Source: an uncultured Verrucomicrobiales bacterium
Lineage (GTDB): Bacteria > Verrucomicrobiota > Verrucomicrobiia > Verrucomicrobiales > Akkermansiaceae
Length of the DNA stretch: 64,000 nt
NCBI GenBank assembly: GCA_947039485.1
Contig: CAMQZC010000006.1
Coordinates: 1 to 64,000 of the forward strand
Direction: 5' to 3'
Each line of letters opens with the position of its first letter. Within the stretch, counting starts at the first letter, position 1. The translations under genes and the position numbers were made by a program. The notes below the pieces were generated by a model. That model saw nothing but the letters and a program-made list of their open reading frames with translations, made no database searches and was not told the DNA's origin. Below, one piece after another: positions 24,790 to 31,944 of this stretch.

Positions 24790-27021
24790 TTAGAGAATTG
24801 TAATAGCGAGGTTGAGACCTGCAGTTACGATCGATACCATGCTCATGAGCTTGATAAGGATGTTGAGGGAAGGGCCAGAGGTGTCCTTGAATGGGTCACC
24901 TACTGTGTCGCCGATGATGGAAGCATCGTGAATTGGTGTGTGCTTGCCGCAGATGGGCGCATCACCAGTTTCGATGTACTTCTTAGCATTGTCCCATGCA
25001 CCACCTGCATTGGCCATGAAGATAGCCAGTACAAAGCCACCAGCAAGACCACCTGCGAGGAGGCCGAAGATGCCGGGGATACCTATGAGGACACCTGTTG
25101 CAACGGGTACAACAACTGCGATGAGTGAGGGAACGATCATTTCGTGCTGAGCGCCCACTGTGGAGATGCTCACGCAGCGTGCGTAGTCAGCCTTCTTGGC
25201 ACCAGAGAGAACCTCTGGGTCAGCAAGCTGGCGACGTACTTCTTCAACCATTGCCTTAGCGGCACGGCCTACTGCGTTCATTGTGAGACCGCAGAAGAGG
25301 AAGGATAGCATAGAACCGATGAAGGTACCGAGGAGTACTTTGGGATTCATCAACGTAACGTCGAAGAAGTCCATGAATCCTGGGATGTCCAGATTAGCGA
25401 TTTCGCTAGCCTTGACTGTTGTCTCGGAGAAGATTGTCATCTTGAACTCACCAAGTTGCTTGGCTGCCATCTTCACTTCTTCAATGTAGGAAGCGAGGAG
25501 AGCGAGGGCTGTCAGAGCGGCGGAACCGATGGCGAAGCCTTTACCTGTAGCTGCAGTTGTATTACCGAGTGCGTCGAGGGCGTCAGTGCGGCTACGCACG
25601 TCTTCACCAAGGCCGCTCATTTCAGCGTTACCACCAGCATTATCGGAGATAGGACCGTAGGCATCTGTAGCGAGGGTAAGACCCAGCGTGGAGAGCATAC
25701 CAACAGCAGCGATACCGATACCGTAGAGACCAATGCTCATGTTAGTACCGTCAAAGACGTAACTACCGCAAGCGCTGAGGTAAGCACCAATGGTGCCCAT
25801 TACGATGAAGAGTACAGGCCAGCAGGTGGAAACCATGCCAACACCGATACCGGAGATAATAACTGTAGCAGGACCAGTAGTCGCGTTTTCAGCGATGAAC
25901 TTAACTGGTGCGTAGTCGAAGGAAGTGTAGTACTCAGTCACCTTGCCGATAGCAATACCGACGACGAGACCGATGACGATCGCACCCCAGAGGCCAAGCC
26001 AGTTGTCGATACCAAGGAGGTAAAGAACACCTGCGGAGGCGATAGCGATGAGAAGGCTTGAGAAGTTGATACCGTTGTTCAGAGCGCTCATGAGCTGAGA
26101 CTGAGTAGCACCATTCTTGGTACGTACAAGGTATACACCAACGATGGAGAGGATTGCACCTACTGCACCGATGATCATGGGAGCCATAACAGCCCTGAGA
26201 GCCATATCGTAGCCCATTGAGGCAAATGCCGCTGCACCGAGTGCTGCGGAAGCGAGGATTGAGCCAGCATAGGACTCGTAAAGGTCAGCACCCATACCTG
26301 CAACGTCACCGACGTTGTCACCAACGTTATCAGCGATGGTAGCAGGGTTACGTGGATCATCTTCGTTGAAGCCAAATTCTGTCTTACCAACAAGGTCAGC
26401 GCCTACGTCTGCAGCCTTGGTGTAAATACCACCACCCACACGGGCGAAGAGCGCCTGAAGGGATGCACCCATGCCGAATGTAAGCATGACTGTGGTGATG
26501 TGGATGAGCTTATCTGTGCTCTGCACGGTTGAGATAATGTTGGTGTGCTCAAGGATGAGGTACCAAGCAGAAATGTCAAGAAGAGCAAAACCAACAACAG
26601 TCAGACCGAGAACGGCCCCGGAGCGGAAAGCAAGTTGCAGACCCTTGTTGAGGCCATCTTCCTTGTCGCGGCAAGCGTGAGTCACACGACCTGAAGCGTA
26701 TGTTGCAGTCTTCATACCAATGTAACCAGCAAGACCGGAGAAAAGACCACCAGTGATGAATGCGATTGGCACGATTTTGTTTTGCATGCCGAAGAATGAC
26801 ATGATGCCGAAGAGAATCGCCATCACGATGAAGACGATAGCAACGACTTTGTACTGCTGCTTGAGGTAAGCCATGGCGCCTTCGCGCACGTAGCCAGCGA
26901 TTTCCTTCATGCGGTCGGTACCTTCATCAGCACTCTTCATTTGATAGAAGAAAATCGCAGCAAAGGCGAGGGCGATGATGGCAGCAACAGGCACGATCCA
27001 GAATAATGTATTGGGGTCCAT
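24790..27021 (-). CDS. hppA: Membrane-bound cation-pumping pyrophosphatase
   Basis: A 743-residue integral membrane pyrophosphatase with about 16 segments. It uses pyrophosphate to drive H+ or Na+ across the membrane. The PPi-binding blocks are DVGADLVGKTE, DDPRNPATIADNVGDNVGDVAGMGADLYES, DAYGPISDNAGGNAEM and the C-terminal GDTVGDPFKDTSGPSLN. The sequence GNTTAATGKG has Ala where K+-independent enzymes have Lys, placing it in the K+-stimulated class, which includes the Na+ pumps. It is monocistronic with a recognisable promoter and terminator. Confidence 0.96.
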   Translation of the reverse strand: MDPNTLFWIVPVAAIIALAFAAIFFYQMKSADEGTDRMKEIAGYVREGAMAYLKQQYKVVAIVFIVMAILFGIMSFFGMQNKIVPIAFITGGLFSGLAGYIGMKTATYASGRVTHACRDKEDGLNKGLQLAFRSGAVLGLTVVGFALLDISAWYLILEHTNIISTVQSTDKLIHITTVMLTFGMGASLQALFARVGGGIYTKAADVGADLVGKTEFGFNEDDPRNPATIADNVGDNVGDVAGMGADLYESYAGSILASAALGAAAFASMGYDMALRAVMAPMIIGAVGAILSIVGVYLVRTKNGATQSQLMSALNNGINFSSLLIAIASAGVLYLLGIDNWLGLWGAIVIGLVVGIAIGKVTEYYTSFDYAPVKFIAENATTGPATVIISGIGVGMVSTCWPVLFIVMGTIGAYLSACGSYVFDGTNMSIGLYGIGIAAVGMLSTLGLTLATDAYGPISDNAGGNAEMSGLGEDVRSRTDALDALGNTTAATGKGFAIGSAALTALALLASYIEEVKMAAKQLGEFKMTIFSETTVKASEIANLDIPGFMDFFDVTLMNPKVLLGTFIGSMLSFLFCGLTMNAVGRAAKAMVEEVRRQLADPEVLSGAKKADYARCVSISTVGAQHEMIVPSLIAVVVPVATGVLIGIPGIFGLLAGGLAGGFVLAIFMANAGGAWDNAKKYIETGDAPICGKHTPIHDASIIGDTVGDPFKDTSGPSLNILIKLMSMVSIVTAGLNLAITIL

Positions 27022-27069
27022 TGTGTTAGGTTAATATTTGATTTGTTTTATGCTAACAAAGAGCACGCT

Positions 27070-27098
27070 CTTATATCATAAACCGTGTTTTTTGGCAA
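27070..27098 (-). promoter_or_regulatory. hppA promoter
   Basis: On the minus strand TTGCCA and TATAAG are 17 bases apart. The leader to the ATG at 27021 would be about 40 bases. Confidence 0.6.
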
Positions 27099-27243
27099 TA
27101 CAAAATTCATAAATATTATATATTTTATAAACAATTTTTTACCGCTTGATCGAGCACCCAACCTATCCTGCTGACATCAAGGCGATGGTCCTGTCATGGG
27201 ATTCTTCTAGCTGGAGGGCACTAAAGCGAAGTCTCAATTCCGC

Positions 27244-27272
27244 TTGACGCAGGGCATGCTTTCCTCTACAAT
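27244..27272 (+). promoter_or_regulatory. fabD promoter
   Basis: TTGACG and TACAAT are separated by 17 bases. The start of transcription would lie about 18 bases before the fabD ATG. Confidence 0.65.
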
Positions 27273-27296
27273 GCGGTTAACAATTATATTACAACT

Positions 27297-28226
27297 ATGA
27301 AAGCAGTACTTCTATTTCCAGGTCAAGGCGCCCAAAAAGTGGGCATGGGTAAAGATCTCTACGAAGCGTATCCCGCGGCGAAGGAGATGATGGACAAGGC
27401 TGATACAGCACTTGGCATGCCTCTCACACAAATCATGTTTGAAGGTCCTGATGATCAATTGACACGCACCTGTAACTGCCAGCCAGCGCTCTACCTACAT
27501 GGTCTTGCTCTGCTTGAGGTTCTGCGCAGCATCGTTGATATCGAGCCCGTAGCCGCCGCTGGTCTCTCCCTTGGTGAGTTCACCGCTCATGCAGCCGTGG
27601 GCACCTACAGCATGGAAGAAGGTCTTGCCATCGTACAAAAGCGTGGCGCTTATATGGAGGAAGCCTGCCAAGCAGCTCCCAGCACCATGGCCGCCATGAT
27701 TGGTGGTAGTGACGAAGCCGTCGCTGCTCTCGCCGCTGAATGTGGTATTGATGTTGCCAACTACAACTGCCCCGGTCAGACGGTCGTCTCAGGCTCTGAA
27801 GAAGGCGTTGACAAGGCTGTCGCAGGTGCCCGCCCAGCAGGTATCAAGATCGCTAAGAAGCTCAATGTAGCTGGTGCCTATCACAGCCGCTTCATGAAGA
27901 GCGCTCAAGAAAAGCTCATCGTCGAGCTGGAAAACGTCGACATGGTGATGCCCCCCGTCCCTGTCTACTGCAACTACGAGGCACGCCCTGTGACCAGCAC
28001 CGAGGACATCCGCAAGATGCTTGGTGCGCAAGTCTGTGGCTCCGTACGTTGGGCAGCAGCAATGAAAGAGCTCACCGATAAGGGCGAGCGCATCTTTATC
28101 GAGATGGGTCCCGGCACCAGTCTTGCTGGCATGATGAGTCGCATCTGCAAGGAAGCTACCGTTATCTCAATCCAAGACGTAGCATCTCTGCTTGCCGCTG
28201 TTGAGAAGATTCAGTCCATGGACTAA
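27297..28226 (+). CDS. fabD: Malonyl-CoA:ACP transacylase
   Basis: A 309-residue transferase that loads malonyl groups onto acyl carrier protein for fatty-acid synthesis. It has FPGQGAQ at the N-terminus, the nucleophile elbow GLSLGE (Ser about residue 92), the arginine block VQKRGAYM, and the catalytic His in AYHSRFM. The C-terminal GPGTSLAGMM is typical. It stands alone, not in a fab cluster, and ends with its own terminator. Confidence 0.95.
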   Translation: MKAVLLFPGQGAQKVGMGKDLYEAYPAAKEMMDKADTALGMPLTQIMFEGPDDQLTRTCNCQPALYLHGLALLEVLRSIVDIEPVAAAGLSLGEFTAHAAVGTYSMEEGLAIVQKRGAYMEEACQAAPSTMAAMIGGSDEAVAALAAECGIDVANYNCPGQTVVSGSEEGVDKAVAGARPAGIKIAKKLNVAGAYHSRFMKSAQEKLIVELENVDMVMPPVPVYCNYEARPVTSTEDIRKMLGAQVCGSVRWAAAMKELTDKGERIFIEMGPGTSLAGMMSRICKEATVISIQDVASLLAAVEKIQSMD

Positions 28227-28252
28227 ATGCAACACGAGTGATTTTTTTCACG

Positions 28253-28287
28253 CAGCTCAGCCATTCTGTGGTTGAGCTGTTTTTTTG
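28253..28287 (+). terminator. Terminator of fabD
   Basis: CAGCTCAGCCA pairs with TGGTTGAGCTG around a short loop, followed by seven T. Confidence 0.9.
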
Positions 28288-28491
28288 TCTAGCGGCCTGC
28301 GCCAAGCAATCAACCCAACGAACTCACACGGGCTGGCATCGTCGTGATGCGGCCATCTCACACAAAAAGATACAGGGTAGAGGTCGATTAGACCCCTACC
28401 CTGCCACTCGTTGCTTAGCTCTTGGAATTACTCCTAGATTGCATTGCCCCACTCAGGGCAAATATTTTATTGTTAGTACAAAAAACTTCTC

Positions 28492-29580
28492 TTAGCTATG
28501 CATGGGCATGAGCACATAGAGGAACTCGTCTGCCACACGCATGACCCCAGGACTCGAGGAGTCAATCAGGTCGATGCTAATCTCACCATCACCGATGGCC
28601 TTGAGGGGCGCAAGGATGAAGTCAGCGTTGAAGGTGATGCCCAGTTCACGACCTGCGTAGTCGATAGGCATTTCTTCCATGGCCTCACCAACGTCTGCGG
28701 CGCTGGATTGAAGCTTCATCATGCCCTCACTAAATTGCAGGCGTACCGTGTTGCTCTTCTCAGCGGAGAGGAGGGAGACACGTCGCACAGTCTCGTTGAG
28801 GTCCTGCGCTGGCAGGGTGATGCGCTCATTGTAGTGGCCGGGAATGACCTGACGGTAGTTAGGATAGTTACCATCGATGAGTTTGGTGATGAGTAGTGTA
28901 TCACCGAGGTCAAAGGAAGCTTGGTTGCTGGTGATGCGCAGCTGCACATCGCCTGCTTCGCTGAGCAGGCGCGCTACCTCAGCCACAGCGCGGCTGGGGA
29001 TGTCGATGCAGATTTGCTGAGACTCAGGGAACTCCAGCTCATTCTCAAAGAGAGCGAGGCGACGACCATCTGTGGCTACCATGGTAAGCTTACCGTCTTG
29101 GAAGCAGGTGTAGATACCGTTGAGGACGTAACGTGTGCCATCGTTGGAGATAGCAAAGGAAGTGTATTTGATGCCTTTGGCAAGCATGGCTTGGGGCAGC
29201 TTGAACTCGCGAGCCTCCTTAAAGACAGGCATACCGGGGAATTCATCAGAGGAAAGACCGTTGAGCTTGAACTTAGCGCGGTTGCAGACGATGCTTGCTA
29301 CAGTGCCCTTGACGCTGACGCTGACTTCTCCGTCACGCATCTCGCGGATGATACCTTGCAGCTTGCGGGCTGGCAGGGTAATGGCTCCTGGCTCACTTAC
29401 CATACAGGGAAGCTTAGCAAGAATGGTAAGCTCGGTGTTGGTTGTGGTCAGGCGCATCTCTCCGTCGGCTACCTCAATAAGCACATTCGTTAAAATGGGC
29501 ATGCTTGGGCGGGTTGATACCACGCCGGAGACCTTGTTGAGGCCGTCGAGAAGAACTTGTTTTGCGAGTGAGAATTTCAT
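28492..29580 (-). CDS. dnaN: DNA polymerase III sliding clamp (beta subunit)
   Basis: A 362-residue processivity clamp made of three repeated domains. N-terminal SRPSMPILTNVLIE-like sequence, the central RYVLNGIY block, and the C-terminal hydrophobic pocket sequence ending VLMPMHS are typical. AAGGAAG lies 8-14 bases before the ATG, one of the better ribosome binding sites here. dnaA, recF and gyrB are not adjacent. In many bacteria dnaN lies near the chromosomal origin, which agrees with the parS sites and DnaA-box-like repeats 2-7 kb to the right. Confidence 0.95.
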   Translation of the reverse strand: MKFSLAKQVLLDGLNKVSGVVSTRPSMPILTNVLIEVADGEMRLTTTNTELTILAKLPCMVSEPGAITLPARKLQGIIREMRDGEVSVSVKGTVASIVCNRAKFKLNGLSSDEFPGMPVFKEAREFKLPQAMLAKGIKYTSFAISNDGTRYVLNGIYTCFQDGKLTMVATDGRRLALFENELEFPESQQICIDIPSRAVAEVARLLSEAGDVQLRITSNQASFDLGDTLLITKLIDGNYPNYRQVIPGHYNERITLPAQDLNETVRRVSLLSAEKSNTVRLQFSEGMMKLQSSAADVGEAMEEMPIDYAGRELGITFNADFILAPLKAIGDGEISIDLIDSSSPGVMRVADEFLYVLMPMHS

Positions 29581-29677
29581 AATGATTTACTTCCTTTCGG
29601 TTTCCATTATTATAGCAAATCATCAGCGGTAAAAAAAGCGTAAACATCATAAATTAGAATATTGTCTACCATAGACA

Positions 29678-29714
29678 AGAAAAGCATACCATATGTTGTG
29701 GTAGGTGCTTTTCT
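29678..29714 (-). terminator. Terminator downstream of the MauE/DoxX-like gene
   Basis: AGAAAAGCA...TACCA pairs with TGGTA...TGCTTTTCT. The outer stem provides the T run on the minus strand. Confidence 0.65.
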
Positions 29715-29774
29715 CGCCACGAAAAATGTAGCTATGTAAGATAGCTGAATATTAAAGAAACGCGTAGCAAAATC

Positions 29775-30248
29775 TCAACCCGCGTCAGAGAAGTCAAAAG
29801 GGCGACTTTTCCACGGGCGGGGCTCGCTACGCCATGCGTCCCAGAGCAAGAGCGCGCCAGCAGCGAGGAGGATGCAGCGCGATGAGACCTCAAGGGGGTA
29901 GTTCTCGATGGCTTGCAGGCTGCCTGTGCAGTTGCAAGAGAGGTCAAGTCCTCGTATCCACGCCTGAGCGAAGAGGACAACAAAGACGCCACACATAATA
30001 ACAAGCCAGAGAGATGCTCCGCGGTACATGCTTTTTGAGATGAGGCAGAGGGCAACGACAATCTCCATAGAGACGCCAATGCAGCTCAGGGGCATCGAGA
30101 AGAACTCAGGCAGGACGCGACTGCGTGTCATGAAATCAGCTGTCGCGGCAAGATCGGACACCTTGGAGAGGGAGGTGTAGAGAAAGAAAAGCCCGAGGCC
30201 AACGCGCAACATGGCGAGGAGGTAGAGAACTGTGCGCGTGGGTTTCAT
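29775..30248 (-). CDS. MauE/DoxX-family membrane protein
   Basis: A 157-residue protein with four predicted membrane segments. The first carries the DoxX-like pattern RVGLGLFFLYTSLSKVSD, and a loop before the last segments has LSCNCTG, the Cys pair seen in MauE-like proteins that handle thiol redox or methylamine dehydrogenase maturation. No mau genes are nearby. It starts 12 bases after the miaA stop on the same strand, so the GYF gene, miaA and this gene probably form one operon. The function is inferred from family only. Confidence 0.7.
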   Translation of the reverse strand: MKPTRTVLYLLAMLRVGLGLFFLYTSLSKVSDLAATADFMTRSRVLPEFFSMPLSCIGVSMEIVVALCLISKSMYRGASLWLVIMCGVFVVLFAQAWIRGLDLSCNCTGSLQAIENYPLEVSSRCILLAAGALLLWDAWRSEPRPWKSRPFDFSDAG

Positions 30249-30260
30249 GAGAACTCTATC

Positions 30261-31187
30261 TTACAAAATGTGTTCGAGCTTAGCGAGTATTTTTTGCGCT
30301 ATTTCTTGCGGATTTTCCTCATTGGCATCCAGTTGCTCAAGCCAACTCTCGCGCCGCAGCCAGGTGCGCTGGCGTTTGGCGTAGCGGCGTGTCATGAGGC
30401 TGAGGGATTGCTGGAGCTCTTCTCTGCTAATCTCTGCGGCAAGATGCGATTGTATGAGGCTGAGACCTAGTGTTTTTTGCGCCGTATCTGATATCACTAT
30501 CCCTTGTATGTTAGACACTTCCTCTAATAGTGCCCCATCTAGCATCTCCCCTGCCCTACGCGCGATGCGCGCATCAATATCTTCGACTTCGCGAGAGATA
30601 ATCCAGCCGCGGCCTATTGCTGGCTCTGTCCAGTTTTGCCTCCAGTGACTGAGGGGCTTGCTTCCTGCGATGACCATTTCGAGGTTGCGCAGCAGGTAGC
30701 GGCGATTATCGGTAGCGGTCGCAGCGAGGCCCTCTGGGTCAATCTGAGCAAAGCGCTCGCAGAGCTGCTCGCAACTCAGCTCCTCAAGCTGGGCGCGCAA
30801 TGAGGCATCACTGGGTGGTGCCTCAGAGATACCATGTGAGATAAATTTAACGTAGAGTCCAGAGCCACCCGTAACGATGGGGCGGCGCCCACGATCCTGA
30901 ATATCAAGCATGCTCTGCTGCGCTGCGCGAGCATGCTTGGCCGCATCATTGTGCTCTGCGAGACTCATACAGCCAATGAGATGATGGGGGACACCTCCCT
31001 GCTCGGACTCGCTCGGAGCGGCAGTGAGTATAGGGAGGTCTCGGTATACTTGATAGGCATCTGCGCTGACTATCTCAGCTGATGGCAGCTCTGCACTCTC
31101 GCTCATCAAACGCGCAAGCGACACAGCCACAGCGGATTTTGCACTTGCGGTACAACCGAGAATAAAGATAGGGGTTAAATCAAGCAT
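30261..31187 (-). CDS. miaA: tRNA dimethylallyltransferase with an altered P-loop
   Basis: A 308-residue enzyme that prenylates A37 of tRNAs reading UNN codons. The DXXQ-type block SADAYQVYRDL, the GGSGLYVKF region and the C-terminal TRRYAKRQRTWLRR tRNA-binding block are clear. The Walker A sequence is GCTASAKS (residues 11-18): the invariant Gly before the Lys is Ala16. The start at 31187 overlaps the end of the GYF gene by 8 bases, suggesting translational coupling; longer frames upstream lie inside that gene. The Gly-to-Ala change may weaken or alter nucleotide binding, though the rest of the enzyme looks intact. Confidence 0.88.
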   Translation of the reverse strand: MLDLTPIFILGCTASAKSAVAVSLARLMSESAELPSAEIVSADAYQVYRDLPILTAAPSESEQGGVPHHLIGCMSLAEHNDAAKHARAAQQSMLDIQDRGRRPIVTGGSGLYVKFISHGISEAPPSDASLRAQLEELSCEQLCERFAQIDPEGLAATATDNRRYLLRNLEMVIAGSKPLSHWRQNWTEPAIGRGWIISREVEDIDARIARRAGEMLDGALLEEVSNIQGIVISDTAQKTLGLSLIQSHLAAEISREELQQSLSLMTRRYAKRQRTWLRRESWLEQLDANEENPQEIAQKILAKLEHIL

Positions 31188-31404
31188 CTCCAAAGCAGCG
31201 GCGTAGACGTGACCAGATTCCGAGCTCCTCGGCTTTGGGCTCTCCATGACTAAGAAGCTCATTGAGCTTGACCCAGCGGATTGCGCCCTCTGCGGCGACG
31301 AGTGTGTCTTGAGATAAAACAGCATCAGTAAGCAGCTCCTCAAGCTCCTGAGTGGTCAATGGACCGCAGGGCTTACCCTTGCTCATGTAGTAGTACTTCT
31401 TCAT
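31180..31404 (-). CDS. Small GYF-domain protein
   Basis: A 74-residue protein made almost entirely of a GYF_2-type domain: MKKYYYMSKGKPCGPLTTQE at the start and later the aromatic/hydrophobic core WVKLNELL. GYF_2 domains in bacteria usually bind proline-rich peptides or act as display modules. The ATG at 31404 fits the domain start. A longer frame beginning at 31428 would read through a parS-like palindrome (31412-31427), which is more likely to be non-coding. The stop overlaps miaA by 8 bases. Confidence 0.7.
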   Translation of the reverse strand: MKKYYYMSKGKPCGPLTTQELEELLTDAVLSQDTLVAAEGAIRWVKLNELLSHGEPKAEELGIWSRLRRCFGDA

Positions 31405-31411
31405 CAATTTT

Positions 31412-31427
31412 TGTTCCATGTGGAACA
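31412..31427. other. parS-like site 1 (one mismatch)
   Basis: TGTTCCATGTGGAACA differs by one base from the palindrome TGTTCCACGTGGAACA, the ParB-binding parS sequence of many bacteria. It lies 8 bases upstream of the GYF-domain start codon. Confidence 0.75.
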
Positions 31428-31457
31428 TTTGCTAGATCTGGGAGCATTCGTCTAAGA

Positions 31458-31487
31458 TTGTTCCACGTGGAACATTAGACGAATTAG
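31458..31487 (+). promoter_or_regulatory. Possible promoter of the 6S-like RNA, overlapping parS
   Basis: TTGTTC and AATTAG are 18 bases apart and would start transcription near 31494, at the foot of the structured RNA. The -35 box and spacer lie within the perfect parS site, so ParB binding could affect it. Confidence 0.4.
31459..31474. other. parS site 2 (perfect)
   Basis: TGTTCCACGTGGAACA is a perfect 16-bp parS palindrome. It is framed by further inverted 10-bp arms, ATTCGTCTAA at 31446-31455 and TTAGACGAAT at 31475-31484. Confidence 0.92.
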
Positions 31488-31493
31488 AAAGGG

Positions 31494-31645
31494 ACACCAC
31501 CGGACCGTCAAGTGAATACTTTACCACGTTCCCTGAAGTCAGGTGGGTGCGGAGCCAGAGACTTTTGCTGAGTCCGTCGGGACGGAACAGCCATCTCTAT
31601 TGGCTTTGGTGCCCCATGTTATATATACATCGGTCCGGGTTTTTT
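31494..31645 (+). ncRNA. ssrS: Structured RNA resembling 6S RNA
   Basis: About 150 bases that can fold into a long rod. The closing stem is CCGGACCG with CGGTCCGG (31500-31507 and 31631-31638), followed by six T. Next comes a large central bubble with a small hairpin on its 5' side (CCTGA/TCAGG) and one on the 3' side (ATGT/ACAT). Beyond it is an interrupted apical arm: GGAGCCA/TGGCTTT, AGAGA/TCTCT, GCTG/CAGC and TCCGTC/GACGGA. Closing stem, open bubble and apical stem is the architecture of 6S RNA, which imitates an open promoter and binds RNA polymerase. Identification is by shape only; sequence conservation in 6S is low. Confidence 0.5.
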
Positions 31646-31904
31646 AGTACCACGCGTCACATGTACGGCAGCTGGATGAATATTAGCAAATAAAAGCAGT
31701 ATTTGCAAGATAAATTAGGCGTGTGTCCCAATGTTCCATATGGAACTTTCTTTTATTAAAGTAAGACTGATTAGAGCGTATCTACCCTGCTCTGCTGGGA
31801 GATAAAGATGGGGGCCCGAGGCTGTTGTGCTTGCTGCTTTTACAGCTCGTGCGTATGATGACCTTAGACGAGAATTGACTAGGGAGGAGCTCTTGCTTAT
31901 AGCT
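31646..31904. other. Intergenic stretch between the structured RNA and argS
   Basis: No convincing gene. It contains degenerate parS-like site 3 and ends at the argS promoter. Confidence 0.5.
31732..31747. other. parS-like site 3 (degenerate)
   Basis: TGTTCCATATGGAACT keeps both GTTCC/GGAAC arms but has AT in place of the central CG and T at the last position. Confidence 0.55.
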
Positions 31905-31933
31905 TTGACAAAAGTATGTTTTTGTTGTATAAA
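31905..31933 (+). promoter_or_regulatory. argS promoter
   Basis: TTGACA, a 17-base spacer and TATAAA form a near-consensus promoter. The -10 box ends 11 bases before the argS ATG, so the leader should be only about 5 bases. Confidence 0.85.
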
Positions 31934-31944
31934 GGGCGCCAGTC

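Noticed and set aside
31494..31645. Structured RNA considered as a cobalamin or TPP riboswitch
   Set aside because: The conserved boxes of these riboswitches are missing, it ends in its own terminator, and the following gene is argS with a separate promoter.
31494..31645. Structured RNA considered as RNase P or tmRNA
   Set aside because: It is too short and lacks the conserved P RNA core and the tmRNA ends.
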